This document shows, piece after piece, positions 35,469 through 43,392 of a stretch of 64,000 nucleotides of DNA (positions are counted from its first letter, which is position 1; every line of letters begins with the position of its first letter). This DNA is from Hymenobacter wooponensis (GTDB lineage Bacteria; Bacteroidota; Bacteroidia; Cytophagales; Hymenobacteraceae). The position numbers and the translations under genes are program-made. The stretch lies in contig NZ_SRKZ01000009.1 in NCBI RefSeq assembly GCF_004745865.1, positions 98,518 to 162,517 of the forward strand, given 5' to 3'. The notes beneath the pieces are model-generated. The model had not been told where the DNA came from and did no database searches. It saw nothing but the letters and a program-made list of their open reading frames with translations.

Positions 35469-36100
35469 AAATCGTGACACAGTCCGCCACTTCCACCCTA
35501 CCGCCCCCCGCGGCCGGGGCAGTGCGCCTCTCCATCCGCAACATGGTGTGCCCCCGCTGCCTGCGGGTGGTGCAGCGCGAGCTGGAGAAGGCCGGGCTGG
35601 TGGTGGAAGGCGTAGCCCTGGGGGCGGCTAATGTGCGCATGGCTGATGGCAGTCCAATACAGGAGCACGTGGTGCAGGAAGCCCTGCAGGCCTATGGCTT
35701 TGCCCTGGTGGAGGATCCCCGCGATCAGCTGGTAGAGCAAGTGAAGGCTCTGGTGGTAGAGCTGATTCACTACACCCCGGTTGAGCTGCAGCCGTTTCAC
35801 ACCTATTCTCACTTCATCAGCCAGCGGATAGGGCGGTCCTACGCCTACTTGTCACACCAGTTCTCGGTGCGCGAGGGCCTGACGCTGGAGAAGTACATCA
35901 TTCGCCAAAAGGTGGAGCGCGCCAAGGAGTTGCTCAGCTACCAAGATGAAAACGTAGCCAGCGTGGCCAAACTGCTCGGCTATAGCAGCGCCGCCCACCT
36001 GACCAATCAGTTCCGGCAGGTAACGGGCATGTCGCCTTCGGACTACCAGCGCTTAGGGCCGGGCAGCGCCGGGCGCGTGAGCCTTTCCAACCTTGTTTAA
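35465..36100 (+). CDS. HMA-like/AraC fusion transcription regulator
   Basis: A 211-residue protein with the same architecture as the regulator at 21496-22092: a degenerate HMA-like N-terminus with CxxC (RNMVCPRCLRVV), a helical linker, and a C-terminal AraC domain with two helix-turn-helix units (SVAKLLGYSSAAHLTNQF then TGMSPSDYQRLG). It overlaps the cupredoxin gene by 4 nt (ATGA). It is a strong candidate for copper-responsive control of the copA operon and the shared motif sites; no DNA-binding evidence is available from sequence. Confidence 0.85.
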   Translation: MKIVTQSATSTLPPPAAGAVRLSIRNMVCPRCLRVVQRELEKAGLVVEGVALGAANVRMADGSPIQEHVVQEALQAYGFALVEDPRDQLVEQVKALVVELIHYTPVELQPFHTYSHFISQRIGRSYAYLSHQFSVREGLTLEKYIIRQKVERAKELLSYQDENVASVAKLLGYSSAAHLTNQFRQVTGMSPSDYQRLGPGSAGRVSLSNLV

Positions 36101-36109
36101 AGGTTCAGA

Positions 36110-36129
36110 CTGGAAACTTTACAACGTTT
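36110..36129 (+). promoter_or_regulatory. Recurring CTGGAAA motif, copy upstream of DUF305
   Basis: CTGGAAACTTTACAACGTTT, with AATTGTG 20 nt after GGAAA, as at 32548. It lies just after the AraC stop and about 90 nt before the DUF305 gene. Confidence 0.45.
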
Positions 36130-36219
36130 TAGGTTCAATTGTGAGCAAACGGAGGCGGTATTCCACCGTTTAGTCAGGGGTGACACTTTCGTTACCTGTG
36201 TACCTAAATCCCTCTTACC

Positions 36220-36849
36220 ATGCTCCGTTCTCTTCGACTTCCCCTGCTTGCTTCTATCTTAGCCTTTGGCACGCTGACTGCGTGCAATAAAGATGATTCT
36301 GATGGTCTTGAACTCATCAAGCATGATGAGAGCGTTTACATGCGTAATATGCATGAGAGCATGGCCATGATGGAAGCAATGCCCAAAACGCAAGACCCCG
36401 ATAACGACTATGCCAGCATGATGATTATGCACCATCAGGTGGCTATTAAAAACAGTCAGGAGGAGTTGAAAAGTGGCAAGGACGCCACTATGAAGCAGAT
36501 GGCCCAGACCATCATCGACAAGCAGCAGGCGGAAATCGCCCAGTTCAATGCCTTTCTGACGGGCCACCCGGCGCATGCCCCGGCCGTGCCAGAGTTCAAT
36601 GCTTTGCAGATGATGAATATGATGCAAATGATGAAGGCAGTGGACCTTCGCCCGTTAACCGGCGACCCAGACTTTGATTTTGCACAGCTCATGATTGACC
36701 ACCATCAGGCCGCCGTGGAGAATTCCGATGCGCTGCTCAAGTACGGCCGCGAGAACACGACCAAGGCCCTGGCCCAGCAAATTATCACGGACCAGAAAAT
36801 GGAAATCAAGATGCTGCAGGACTGGCTGCTGGCCAATAAAAAATACTAG
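36220..36849 (+). CDS. DUF305 lipoprotein
   Basis: A 209-residue protein with a lipobox-like GTLTAC (Cys about residue 22). It has two DUF305 units, each with the metal-ligand pattern (DYASMMIMHHQVAIKNSQ and DFDFAQLMIDHHQAAVENSD) and a Met-rich connector (MMNMMQMMKAVDL). It resembles the DUF305 protein at 29766 and is expected to be periplasmic or outer-membrane bound, binding metal. A terminator hairpin follows. Confidence 0.88.
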   Translation: MLRSLRLPLLASILAFGTLTACNKDDSDGLELIKHDESVYMRNMHESMAMMEAMPKTQDPDNDYASMMIMHHQVAIKNSQEELKSGKDATMKQMAQTIIDKQQAEIAQFNAFLTGHPAHAPAVPEFNALQMMNMMQMMKAVDLRPLTGDPDFDFAQLMIDHHQAAVENSDALLKYGRENTTKALAQQIITDQKMEIKMLQDWLLANKKY

Positions 36850-36869
36850 ATGGCTGCTCTCCGGCACCG

Positions 36870-37250
36870 ATGAAAAAGAGTGGCCCCGGTGGGGTCGCTC
36901 TTTTATTTTCTCCCTCCCCCTCCTTTTCCCCTGCGTTGCTACACATTGTACTGCATGTGCTGGTGCCCGCAATAGTAGCGCTGGTTTTTTACCGGCCGCG
37001 TTGGCACCGAGTTTGGCTGGTTCTGGCGGCCGGCCTGCTATTGGATATAGACCATGTGCTGGCCACGCCCATGTTCGACCCCACGCGGTGCCGCATCAAC
37101 TTTCACCCCCTGCATACTTACTGGGCCATGGGCATTTACGTGCTCTTGCTCTTTTCGCCCCTGACGCGCGTGTGGGCCGTGGGCTTTTTATTGCATATGG
37201 CGCTGGATTATGCCGAATGCTGGCAGCTGGGTATCCGCTGGCCACAGTAA
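36870..37250 (+). CDS. DUF6122 membrane protein
   Basis: The track-style start at 36870 gives 126 residues, but its first codons overlap a strong terminator hairpin, so the natural start may be later, for example TTG near 36937 (LLHIVLHVLVPAI), where relatives usually begin. It has four membrane helices with the family residues LLLDIDHVLATPMFDPTRC, HPLHTYWAMGIY and LLHMALDYAEC. It is the short version of the domain in the 6791-7675 gene. The conserved Asp/His residues suggest a membrane-bound metal site. Function unknown. Confidence 0.75.
   Translation: MKKSGPGGVALLFSPSPSFSPALLHIVLHVLVPAIVALVFYRPRWHRVWLVLAAGLLLDIDHVLATPMFDPTRCRINFHPLHTYWAMGIYVLLLFSPLTRVWAVGFLLHMALDYAECWQLGIRWPQ
36874..36906 (+). 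terminator. Terminator after the DUF305 gene
   Basis: AAGAGTGGCCCC / GGGGTCGCTCTT with a 3-nt loop and a TTTTATTTT tail, 25 nt after the DUF305 stop. It overlaps the beginning of the following open frame. Confidence 0.7.
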
Positions 37251-37284
37251 GCGGCCTGGTTCTTTACGCTCCACACTGGCTTTT

Positions 37285-37593
37285 ATGAAGCTCTCCGAAA
37301 CGCTTTCTTTAGCCTTGCAGCAGTTGCGCAGCCGCGGCTATACCGAAGACTTCAGTTTGCAGCCTGATCATTTGTACTGCGCGGCTTACGATTTACCGCT
37401 CGGACCCGAGCAGTTTCAGGTCGATGTGATTTTTCGCTTTGAGAGGCATTCCGACCCAGGAGACCAATCCATTCTGTATGCTATCAGGGCAATTGGGTTA
37501 GACCTGCGGGGCGTGCTGGTAAATGCCTACGGCGCGTATGCTGACCCACTGACAGCCGCCATGGAGGCTAGGCTGCGCCAGCCGCTCCGCTGA
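37285..37593 (+). CDS. Small protein of the "phosphoribosylpyrophosphate synthetase"-named family
   Basis: 102 residues from the ATG at 37285 (MKLSETLSLALQQLRSRGYT). It has the pattern of a small conserved Bacteroidota family: RGYTEDFSLQPDHLYC, DVIFRFERHSDPGDQSILYAI, and a final GVLVNAYGAYADPLT. Homologues are often labelled phosphoribosylpyrophosphate synthetase, but the protein is too short to be that enzyme, so the name is misleading. The function is unknown. Confidence 0.75.
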   Translation: MKLSETLSLALQQLRSRGYTEDFSLQPDHLYCAAYDLPLGPEQFQVDVIFRFERHSDPGDQSILYAIRAIGLDLRGVLVNAYGAYADPLTAAMEARLRQPLR

Positions 37594-37649
37594 AGATTCT
37601 TCTTTTTGGTCTTTTACTTCCTTTCCGTTTTACTTACTCCCCTCCCCTG

Positions 37650-38633
37650 ATGCACCCAATGTCGGAACCACTGTTTCCGCAGTACCTGCTGTGGATTTGG
37701 TTTACTTTAACCGCCCTTTCCGTAGCCTACGTGGCCTGGGACCTGTTTACCCGCACCCCGGAAATGAAGGTGATGAAATGGGGCTGGGTGCTGGTGACGC
37801 TCTACACCGGGCCGGTGGGCCTGCTCATCTACTGGTTTTCCTGCCGCGAGCCGGCCCCCGGCACCCACGAGCAGTTTGTAGCCCCGCTGTGGAAGCAAAC
37901 CGTCGGCTCCACTATCCACTGCTTAGCCGGCGACGCCACCGGCATCATTGCGGCAGCCATCATTACCAGCTGGCTGCGCTTGCCCATGGGCATTGACATC
38001 TGGGTGGAGTACGCCGCCGGCTTCTTGTTTGGCTTACTTATTTTCCAGGCCTTGTTTATGAAAGACATGCTGGGGGGGAGCTATAGTAAGGCCATACAGG
38101 CCTCTTTTTACCCCGAATGGGTGTCCATGAATGCGGTCATGGCTGGCATGATTCCAACTATGGTTATCCTGATGACCCGCGACATGACGGCTATGGAGCC
38201 TGCCTCCGTACGCTTCTGGGGGATTATGTCACTGGCCACCCTGGTAGGAGCCCTCACGGCTTACCCCATTAACTGGTGGCTCGTGAAAAAACAGCTTAAG
38301 CACGGCATGGGCACCGAGCGTGCTCTTGGCAAAGGTGGCCCGCCACCCGAGCGCGCCACCGACCCCGCCATCACAGCTCACACCGCAGCCCACGCCGCGC
38401 ACATGCGCGTAGCCGCTGATGCTTCAGCGCCGGGCGGTCAGCACGCTACTGGCCACCACAACATGGGCGGTCAGCATATATCGGCATCCCGCAAGGCTGC
38501 GGTAGCCTTGCTCTCCCTGCTCCTGCTGGCCGTGGGATATTACCTGGCAGCGCAGTACGGGGACCTGTCGATGCGGCCGGGTATGCCAATGGATGCAATG
38601 CCCGGGATGGACATGCCCGGACACCAGATGTAG
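37650..38633 (+). CDS. DUF4396 membrane protein with His/Met-rich C-terminus
   Basis: A 327-residue protein with about six membrane helices in residues 1-215. The DUF4396 segment has TVGSTIHCLAGDATGIIAAA and FGLLIFQALFMKDMLGG. Beyond residue 225 there is a His-rich cytoplasmic or periplasmic stretch (ITAHTAAHAAHMRVAAD, GGQHATGHHNMGGQH), one more membrane helix and a Met-rich end (MRPGMPMDAMPGMDMPGH). The family is common in copper-related clusters. It is likely an inner-membrane metal-binding protein. It is the last metal-island gene on the plus strand. Confidence 0.85.
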   Translation: MHPMSEPLFPQYLLWIWFTLTALSVAYVAWDLFTRTPEMKVMKWGWVLVTLYTGPVGLLIYWFSCREPAPGTHEQFVAPLWKQTVGSTIHCLAGDATGIIAAAIITSWLRLPMGIDIWVEYAAGFLFGLLIFQALFMKDMLGGSYSKAIQASFYPEWVSMNAVMAGMIPTMVILMTRDMTAMEPASVRFWGIMSLATLVGALTAYPINWWLVKKQLKHGMGTERALGKGGPPPERATDPAITAHTAAHAAHMRVAADASAPGGQHATGHHNMGGQHISASRKAAVALLSLLLLAVGYYLAAQYGDLSMRPGMPMDAMPGMDMPGHQM

Positions 38634-38732
38634 CCGCCATTTCGCGAAATGCCGGGACCCGCGCCGGAAGTATGATGATTGGGCCCGGACTTCTGTGCAA
38701 CTTAGCTACTGTATTGGTTCTACTTCCTTTTT

Positions 38733-39983
38733 ATGTCTGCTGCCCTACCGCCCCTTATTCAATCGTACAAAGCCGATTCCGAATCCGTTTACAATACCTG
38801 GTTTATCAACAACGAGGAACGGTTAAAGGCTTTTCGCTCCATCCGGCGCGGGGTACAGCAGGTGGTCAAGGACATTAAGGCCGGTAGCTTCGGCAACGAT
38901 TTCAAGGGCACGTCGCTTGAATTTGTGCTCAGCGTCATCAGCGAGCAAAAGCAGGTGTTTCAGGGCGCGGCCCACCCCTTCTACTGGAAGCCCAAGCTGC
39001 GCATTCCCGACATCTACGAGCACGAGGACAACAAGCGCGCCTTCGGCCAATTTCTGGAAAGCTGTCTGGCCGCCACCACCGAGCAGCAGTTACTACGCGA
39101 AATCGATCTGCTGGACCGCCGCAAAATCAAGGGGCTGGGCCCGGCCGTAGCCAGCATCCTGTATTTTTTGCACCCCACCTTGATGCCGCCCTGCAACACG
39201 GCCATCGTCAACGGCTTCAACGCCCTGTTCGGGGAGAAAATCAAGCTGGGCTCCTGGGCGGAGTACCTGCGCATGCGCGAGCGGCTACGCGACCTGAACC
39301 AGGAGCACCGTCAGCACCTGAGCCTGGACTACGGGGCGCTGGCGGGCTTGCTCTTCGACGTGGGCGTGAAGAAGATGATTGCCGGCGACCAGCAGTTTGC
39401 CAGCGACGAGGACCGCGATAAGTACCAGCAGCAAGCCCGCAAGCGCCACCAGGAGGTGCAGACCGAGGCTCAGGAGCAAAACCAGCACACCCAGATGCAG
39501 CACCACCTGCTGCGCATCGGCAAGGCCCTGGGCTGCGACGTGACCACGGCCATCAACGACCGCAACCGCTTGTGTCACGGCCAGAAGCTGTCATTTCTCT
39601 GCCTCGATCAGCACCCTGAGCTGCCGGTACCGGCCGACGTGGCCACCACTATTCGCCTCATTGATGTGGTGTGGTTCGCACCGGGCACCAACCGGGTGGT
39701 GGCTGCTTTCGAGGTGGAGAAGAGTACCAGCATCTACTCGGGCATTTTACGCCTGACGGACTTGGCGTTTTCCATGCCCGAGCACGAAACGGCCCTCTAC
39801 TTAGTAGTGCCTGACGCCCGCGAGAAGGAAGTGCAGGCCCAACTCTCGCGCCCGGCCATTCGGGCCGCTGGCGCAACCATCCACTACATTCTGTTCTCCG
39901 AACTCAGCCAGCACTGTGAGGCTCTGTGCAAGTTTGGCGACACGCCGTCGGCCATGCGCAAGATTGCGCGCAACGTCCTGTAA
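38733..39983 (+). CDS. Putative PD-(D/E)xK-like nuclease-domain protein
   Basis: A 416-residue soluble protein. The N-terminal half has helices and a KGLGPAVASILYFLHPTLMP segment that resembles a helix-hairpin-helix DNA-binding motif. A charged coiled-coil region follows (residues about 225-260). The C-terminal third has a restriction-endonuclease-like pattern: RLIDVVWFAPGTNRVVAAFE with D311 and then FEVEKSTSIYSG (E327, E329, K330), and ALYLVVPDAREKEVQAQL. This resembles restriction-type PD-(D/E)xK variants with FEVE cores. I do not recognise the exact family. It starts a same-strand gene group (38733-42833) possibly of defence type. Confidence 0.55.
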   Translation: MSAALPPLIQSYKADSESVYNTWFINNEERLKAFRSIRRGVQQVVKDIKAGSFGNDFKGTSLEFVLSVISEQKQVFQGAAHPFYWKPKLRIPDIYEHEDNKRAFGQFLESCLAATTEQQLLREIDLLDRRKIKGLGPAVASILYFLHPTLMPPCNTAIVNGFNALFGEKIKLGSWAEYLRMRERLRDLNQEHRQHLSLDYGALAGLLFDVGVKKMIAGDQQFASDEDRDKYQQQARKRHQEVQTEAQEQNQHTQMQHHLLRIGKALGCDVTTAINDRNRLCHGQKLSFLCLDQHPELPVPADVATTIRLIDVVWFAPGTNRVVAAFEVEKSTSIYSGILRLTDLAFSMPEHETALYLVVPDAREKEVQAQLSRPAIRAAGATIHYILFSELSQHCEALCKFGDTPSAMRKIARNVL

Positions 39984-40036
39984 TGGGAGCCAATCTTCCC
40001 GCCGCCTTGTTTAGGAAGCACCGGTAAAGCCACTAC

Positions 40037-41893
40037 ATGCAAGACCTTCAGAATTACCTGAATTACCTCGATACTGCCAGCGAAGATGTCAAGGACCATC
40101 ACGCGATTACCTCGCGACTGGGCGAAATGGCTGTGCAGCTTACGGGGGCTGGGGACCTCGAAAACGCCCGGTTAGCCCGAATAGAACAGGAAGTAGTAGC
40201 CGCCAGTAAACAACTTGATAAAGGGGTAGGCTATCAGATCAGTGGTACCCGAAAAGACGAGCAGGGCGTGGAGCACGAGTTCGGCTGGCCGGATACAAGC
40301 GGGTATGGCGCGGCCGAGTATGCGTATGTGCAGCAGCGGTATCGGGCTTCCCCCAACCTTTATCTGAAGAGCGAATACGGTTTGTTTCTGTATTTGCGCA
40401 AGCAACTCCGCACTAATGAGGAAGTTCGGGACTTGGCGGCTACGCTCTTTCGATTAGGAAGCAGTTATATCGACAAACACCGCGTGGCCGGGGAGCGGGC
40501 CCATTATGCCCTGCATGCGATTGAGGTGTTGCGGAAAGCCTTTCAACTGGCCAACACGCGAAAAAACGACGCGGGCGTTGCAGAGCTGCTGCGCGCAATC
40601 GTCGACTACTTGGTGGACCTGCACACTTCCTGGCCGTTAGAAAGCCGTTCTACCTTGCTGGTCTTGGCCTCCATCACCCGGTTGTTTACCGAGTATTACC
40701 GCTCGCTGAACAGTCCGGCGCAGGCCGATGCCTTGCTCGAACAAGATTGGCATGGGGTGCATCAACTGGCGCAAACTTACCGGCATGGCGCCATTGAGCT
40801 GGCGGCCGAGGCGGCGGAACTGGCCGTCAAAGCCCGCCGCGAACGGGAGCGGTGGTTGACGTTTCAGGCGCAGCAGCTGGAAGCGCTGGCCCAGGAAGCG
40901 GAGGCACAGCACAACATGACAGCCGTCACCTTTACGGAACGAGCCCTGCGCATCTACCGGCAAGTGAAAGACCAGCCTAATAGCCAGCGCCTGGAGCAGG
41001 AATATCAGCGCCTGCGGACGCGCTTTGCCTTGACGCAGACCCGCACCCAAATGCCGGACGAGGCCACCCGGGCGTTAATGGAGTACATCGATGAAGTTGT
41101 GCGTACCAAGGATGCCGAGGGCATTCTGACGGAATTGTGCCTGACGCCCATGTTCCATAGTTTGGATAAGGTGAGTGAGGCCGCCCAGGCCCAGCGTGAC
41201 TCTTTCATGGACATGCTGCCCAAGAGCTTAGAAGACAAGCACGGCAACACGGTTCAGACGTTTTACACGGAAGAAGAGAAGGAGCAGTTTCAGTTTTTGA
41301 ATACCTACAGCCTGCTGGCCCAGCTCTCTACCCAGACGTTGGTTAAACTGATGCTGGAAGCGTTTAAAGCTGGAAAGCTGACGGATACCGCCATTGAAGC
41401 GTTCTTGCAGCGCAGTTGGCTGGGTGAGCCCCGTATGGTGGAATCGAGCGGGCAGCAAACCCAGACTTCCCCTTTGCGCCTGATCATGTCGGGCATTCGC
41501 CTGCTCTTCCAAGAACTGGAAGCGTGGCGGCAGGACCCTGACTATGAACCCGACTTCATTGCCAGCACGGATTCACTGACGTTGAAAGTCGAGTACCTGC
41601 TGCGCTACATCTGCGTACGGTTGAATATGCCGACTTTTAAGATGCGCGAGGGCTCGGAGGTGACCATGGAAAAGCTGTTGGACGAATTGCTGGCCGACTT
41701 GAAAGGGAAGCTTGAAGAAGAGGATCGGTTCTTTATCAAGTTTTTCCTCAGTGAGAAAGCCGGCTATAACTTGCGTAACCGCGTGGCCCATGGCTTGATG
41801 GACGACGACGAGTACGGCGTAGAAAACGTCTTTCTCGTCCTAACGATGATATTGAAATTAGCCTCGTACGAATTTCGTGCAGTAGTAGTATAA
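40037..41893 (+). CDS. DUF4209-like protein with HEPN-type RxxxxH motif
   Basis: A 618-residue, mostly helical protein. Residues 100-330 look like TPR-type helical repeats rich in alanine and glutamate (AIELAAEAAELAVKARRERE). The C-terminal ~100 residues match the DUF4209 end: FFIKFFLSEKAGYNLRNRVAHGLMDDDEYGVENVFL. Here R580-N-R-V-A-H585 fits the R-x4-H active-site motif of HEPN ribonucleases. DUF4209 proteins are found in defence contexts. An RNase effector role is inference from the motif. It lies 54 nt after the nuclease-like gene and 9 nt before the next. Confidence 0.65.
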   Translation: MQDLQNYLNYLDTASEDVKDHHAITSRLGEMAVQLTGAGDLENARLARIEQEVVAASKQLDKGVGYQISGTRKDEQGVEHEFGWPDTSGYGAAEYAYVQQRYRASPNLYLKSEYGLFLYLRKQLRTNEEVRDLAATLFRLGSSYIDKHRVAGERAHYALHAIEVLRKAFQLANTRKNDAGVAELLRAIVDYLVDLHTSWPLESRSTLLVLASITRLFTEYYRSLNSPAQADALLEQDWHGVHQLAQTYRHGAIELAAEAAELAVKARRERERWLTFQAQQLEALAQEAEAQHNMTAVTFTERALRIYRQVKDQPNSQRLEQEYQRLRTRFALTQTRTQMPDEATRALMEYIDEVVRTKDAEGILTELCLTPMFHSLDKVSEAAQAQRDSFMDMLPKSLEDKHGNTVQTFYTEEEKEQFQFLNTYSLLAQLSTQTLVKLMLEAFKAGKLTDTAIEAFLQRSWLGEPRMVESSGQQTQTSPLRLIMSGIRLLFQELEAWRQDPDYEPDFIASTDSLTLKVEYLLRYICVRLNMPTFKMREGSEVTMEKLLDELLADLKGKLEEEDRFFIKFFLSEKAGYNLRNRVAHGLMDDDEYGVENVFLVLTMILKLASYEFRAVVV

Positions 41894-41901
41894 GAAGCGC
41901 C

Positions 41902-42486
41902 ATGGAACCACAAGTAATGACGATTCGCAAGTCAATTGCCCGCTCTGACCGCCGGTCGGTGAAAGGCATTGACATGTGGTCGATGGACGCGGACGAATTT
42001 GTTCGCAACGAGCAGGCCAGCCGAAAAAATGCGCGGGGTATTAGCAACAAATTCTCCCTGTTCGAGACCCTTGAGTTACTGGCCATCAAGACCAAGCGAA
42101 GCCCAGTAACCGGCTTGGGCCTGGTTATCCCGAAGCTCTTGGCGCAGCTGGAGACGTTCCGCAACCTGTCGCCTAATTGGGATTCGTACGGGGCCTTGCC
42201 CACCGAGGAGCGCGCCCTGGCCCGTGCCCGCCAGCTCTTAAATTCCCTCTCGCTGCAGTTGGTCTACGCGCCGGCCGTAAGCGTGCATGTATTTCCTATG
42301 CGCGATGGTGGCATACAGGTGGAACTGGACCGAGACAATGCCTCGATGGAAATCGAGGTACACCCCGATGGAACCGAGGACTACCTGCTTTTCACGGCGC
42401 AAGGCGCTCTCATTGGCACTTACACTAGCCTCTTTGCTGCCTTGCGGCATTTTATTGATCCTCCGCGCCCAGCAAGCAATACATGA
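41902..42486 (+). CDS. Small conserved protein, NWDSYGA family
   Basis: A 194-residue protein. The first 65 residues are basic and low in structure. The later part has the conserved SPNWDSYGALPTEE motif, then a helix and beta strands (VSVHVFPMRDGGIQVELD, SMEIEVHPDGTEDYLLF). This arrangement is typical of a small family often paired with the next gene in genomic islands. The function is unknown. The stop overlaps the next gene by 4 nt. Confidence 0.65.
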   Translation: MEPQVMTIRKSIARSDRRSVKGIDMWSMDADEFVRNEQASRKNARGISNKFSLFETLELLAIKTKRSPVTGLGLVIPKLLAQLETFRNLSPNWDSYGALPTEERALARARQLLNSLSLQLVYAPAVSVHVFPMRDGGIQVELDRDNASMEIEVHPDGTEDYLLFTAQGALIGTYTSLFAALRHFIDPPRPASNT

Positions 42487-42833
42487 GTGTGCATCAGATA
42501 ACCTCCGAGGATGAATTACTCCGAAGAATCATCTTACAGCCCCAGTTTTTTAAAGTAATGCCGGACGGTGTCCGCCGGCCTACCAGCGCCGCTTTCAAGA
42601 TGCGCAGCGGAGAAGGCGGCCTATCTGTCGATATCATGGCCCTGACTACATTGGAACAAGCCATTGCCACCCGTAGCACGCACACGGGGGCCTTGCTGGC
42701 GGCAAAGGTTCCGCTTGACAATCAGTGTCCTTGCGTCCACGACCCGGTAGCAGGAAATCCTGCCCACGCCCTCATCCGGAATGTAACACCGGCCTTGGCA
42801 AAGCTATTCGCCGTTAATGCCCGCCTCCTGTAG
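42483..42833 (+). CDS. Small conserved protein paired with the NWDSYGA protein
   Basis: A 116-residue protein that starts inside the previous gene (ATGA overlap), so the two are translationally coupled. It has the conserved segments RRPTSAAFKM, EGGLSVDIMAL and CVHDPVAGNPAHALI. I recognise the pair as a common neighbour set, without a known function. It may be an accessory or RES/GNAT-like protein; the sequence does not decide this. Confidence 0.6.
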   Translation: MSVHQITSEDELLRRIILQPQFFKVMPDGVRRPTSAAFKMRSGEGGLSVDIMALTTLEQAIATRSTHTGALLAAKVPLDNQCPCVHDPVAGNPAHALIRNVTPALAKLFAVNARLL

Positions 42834-43003
42834 CGAACCGGGGCCTAGTTCTCCGTTTCCGTAGGGCCGAAGCCAAACACGCCAGGTATAAAACCAGTGG
42901 CAGCCAAGGAACCTATGTGATTTTGTAGTGGCCGCGGTACTAAGCAATTGGGAAGGGCCGGTAAATAAACTACGGATAATTCCGTGCCGCAGACGATTCT
43001 TAT

Positions 43004-43064
43004 ATGTTGTACAAACGCAACAAACATGGTATATTTGGCCCTGTTTGTTGCGTCTGTACAACAT
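43004..43064 (+). promoter_or_regulatory. HipB operator and promoter with 23-bp inverted repeat
   Basis: Arms of 23 bp (43004-43026 and 43042-43064) pair with one mismatch (position 43014 against 43054) around a 15-bp centre. The centre and arm hold TATATTTG (43030-43037), an exact -7 element, and TTG at 43007-43009 lies 20 nt upstream, so -33 and -7 are both covered. The right arm ends on the HipB start codon (43063). This is a typical self-repressing operator. Confidence 0.85.
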
Positions 43065-43392
43065 GAATTGGTACTCTCTTTCCGACTTGGCCATCCTGCG
43101 CGAACTGGGCAGCAGCCTGCGCCAGATTCGGCTCAATCGCAACCAGTCCCAACAAGCGGTGGCCGAGGCCGCGGGCATCGACCGGGCCACCCTGAGCCAA
43201 ATTGAGCATGGCCGTCCTACCTCGCTGCTCACCTTTGTGCAGCTGCTACGCACGCTGGAGCAGTTAGACTTGCTGGATACGCTGGTGACCAAAGCGGAAA
43301 TCAACCCCCTGGCGCTGGCCCGCCTCGCCAAAAAGCAGCGCCGCAACGCCTCGCCGGCTTCATCCACGCCGCCCCCACCCGCTGAATGGTAG
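43063..43392 (+). CDS. hipB: HipB-like antitoxin (HTH_3)
   Basis: I use the ATG at 43063, because the operator ends on it. The 109-residue protein is a Cro/C1-type helix-turn-helix protein: LGSSLRQIRLNRNQSQQAVAEAAGIDRATLSQIEHGR is the DNA-binding part (residues about 16-50). It should repress the promoter at 43004-43064 and neutralise HipA. The proline-rich C-terminus (ASPASSTPPPPAEW) overlaps the hipA start by 7 nt, so translation is coupled. Confidence 0.9.
   Translation: MNWYSLSDLAILRELGSSLRQIRLNRNQSQQAVAEAAGIDRATLSQIEHGRPTSLLTFVQLLRTLEQLDLLDTLVTKAEINPLALARLAKKQRRNASPASSTPPPPAEW

Noticed and set aside
42960..43062. An upstream start for HipB (additional 45 residues)
   Set aside because: It would place the operator and promoter inside the coding region; the ATG at 43063 directly follows the operator.
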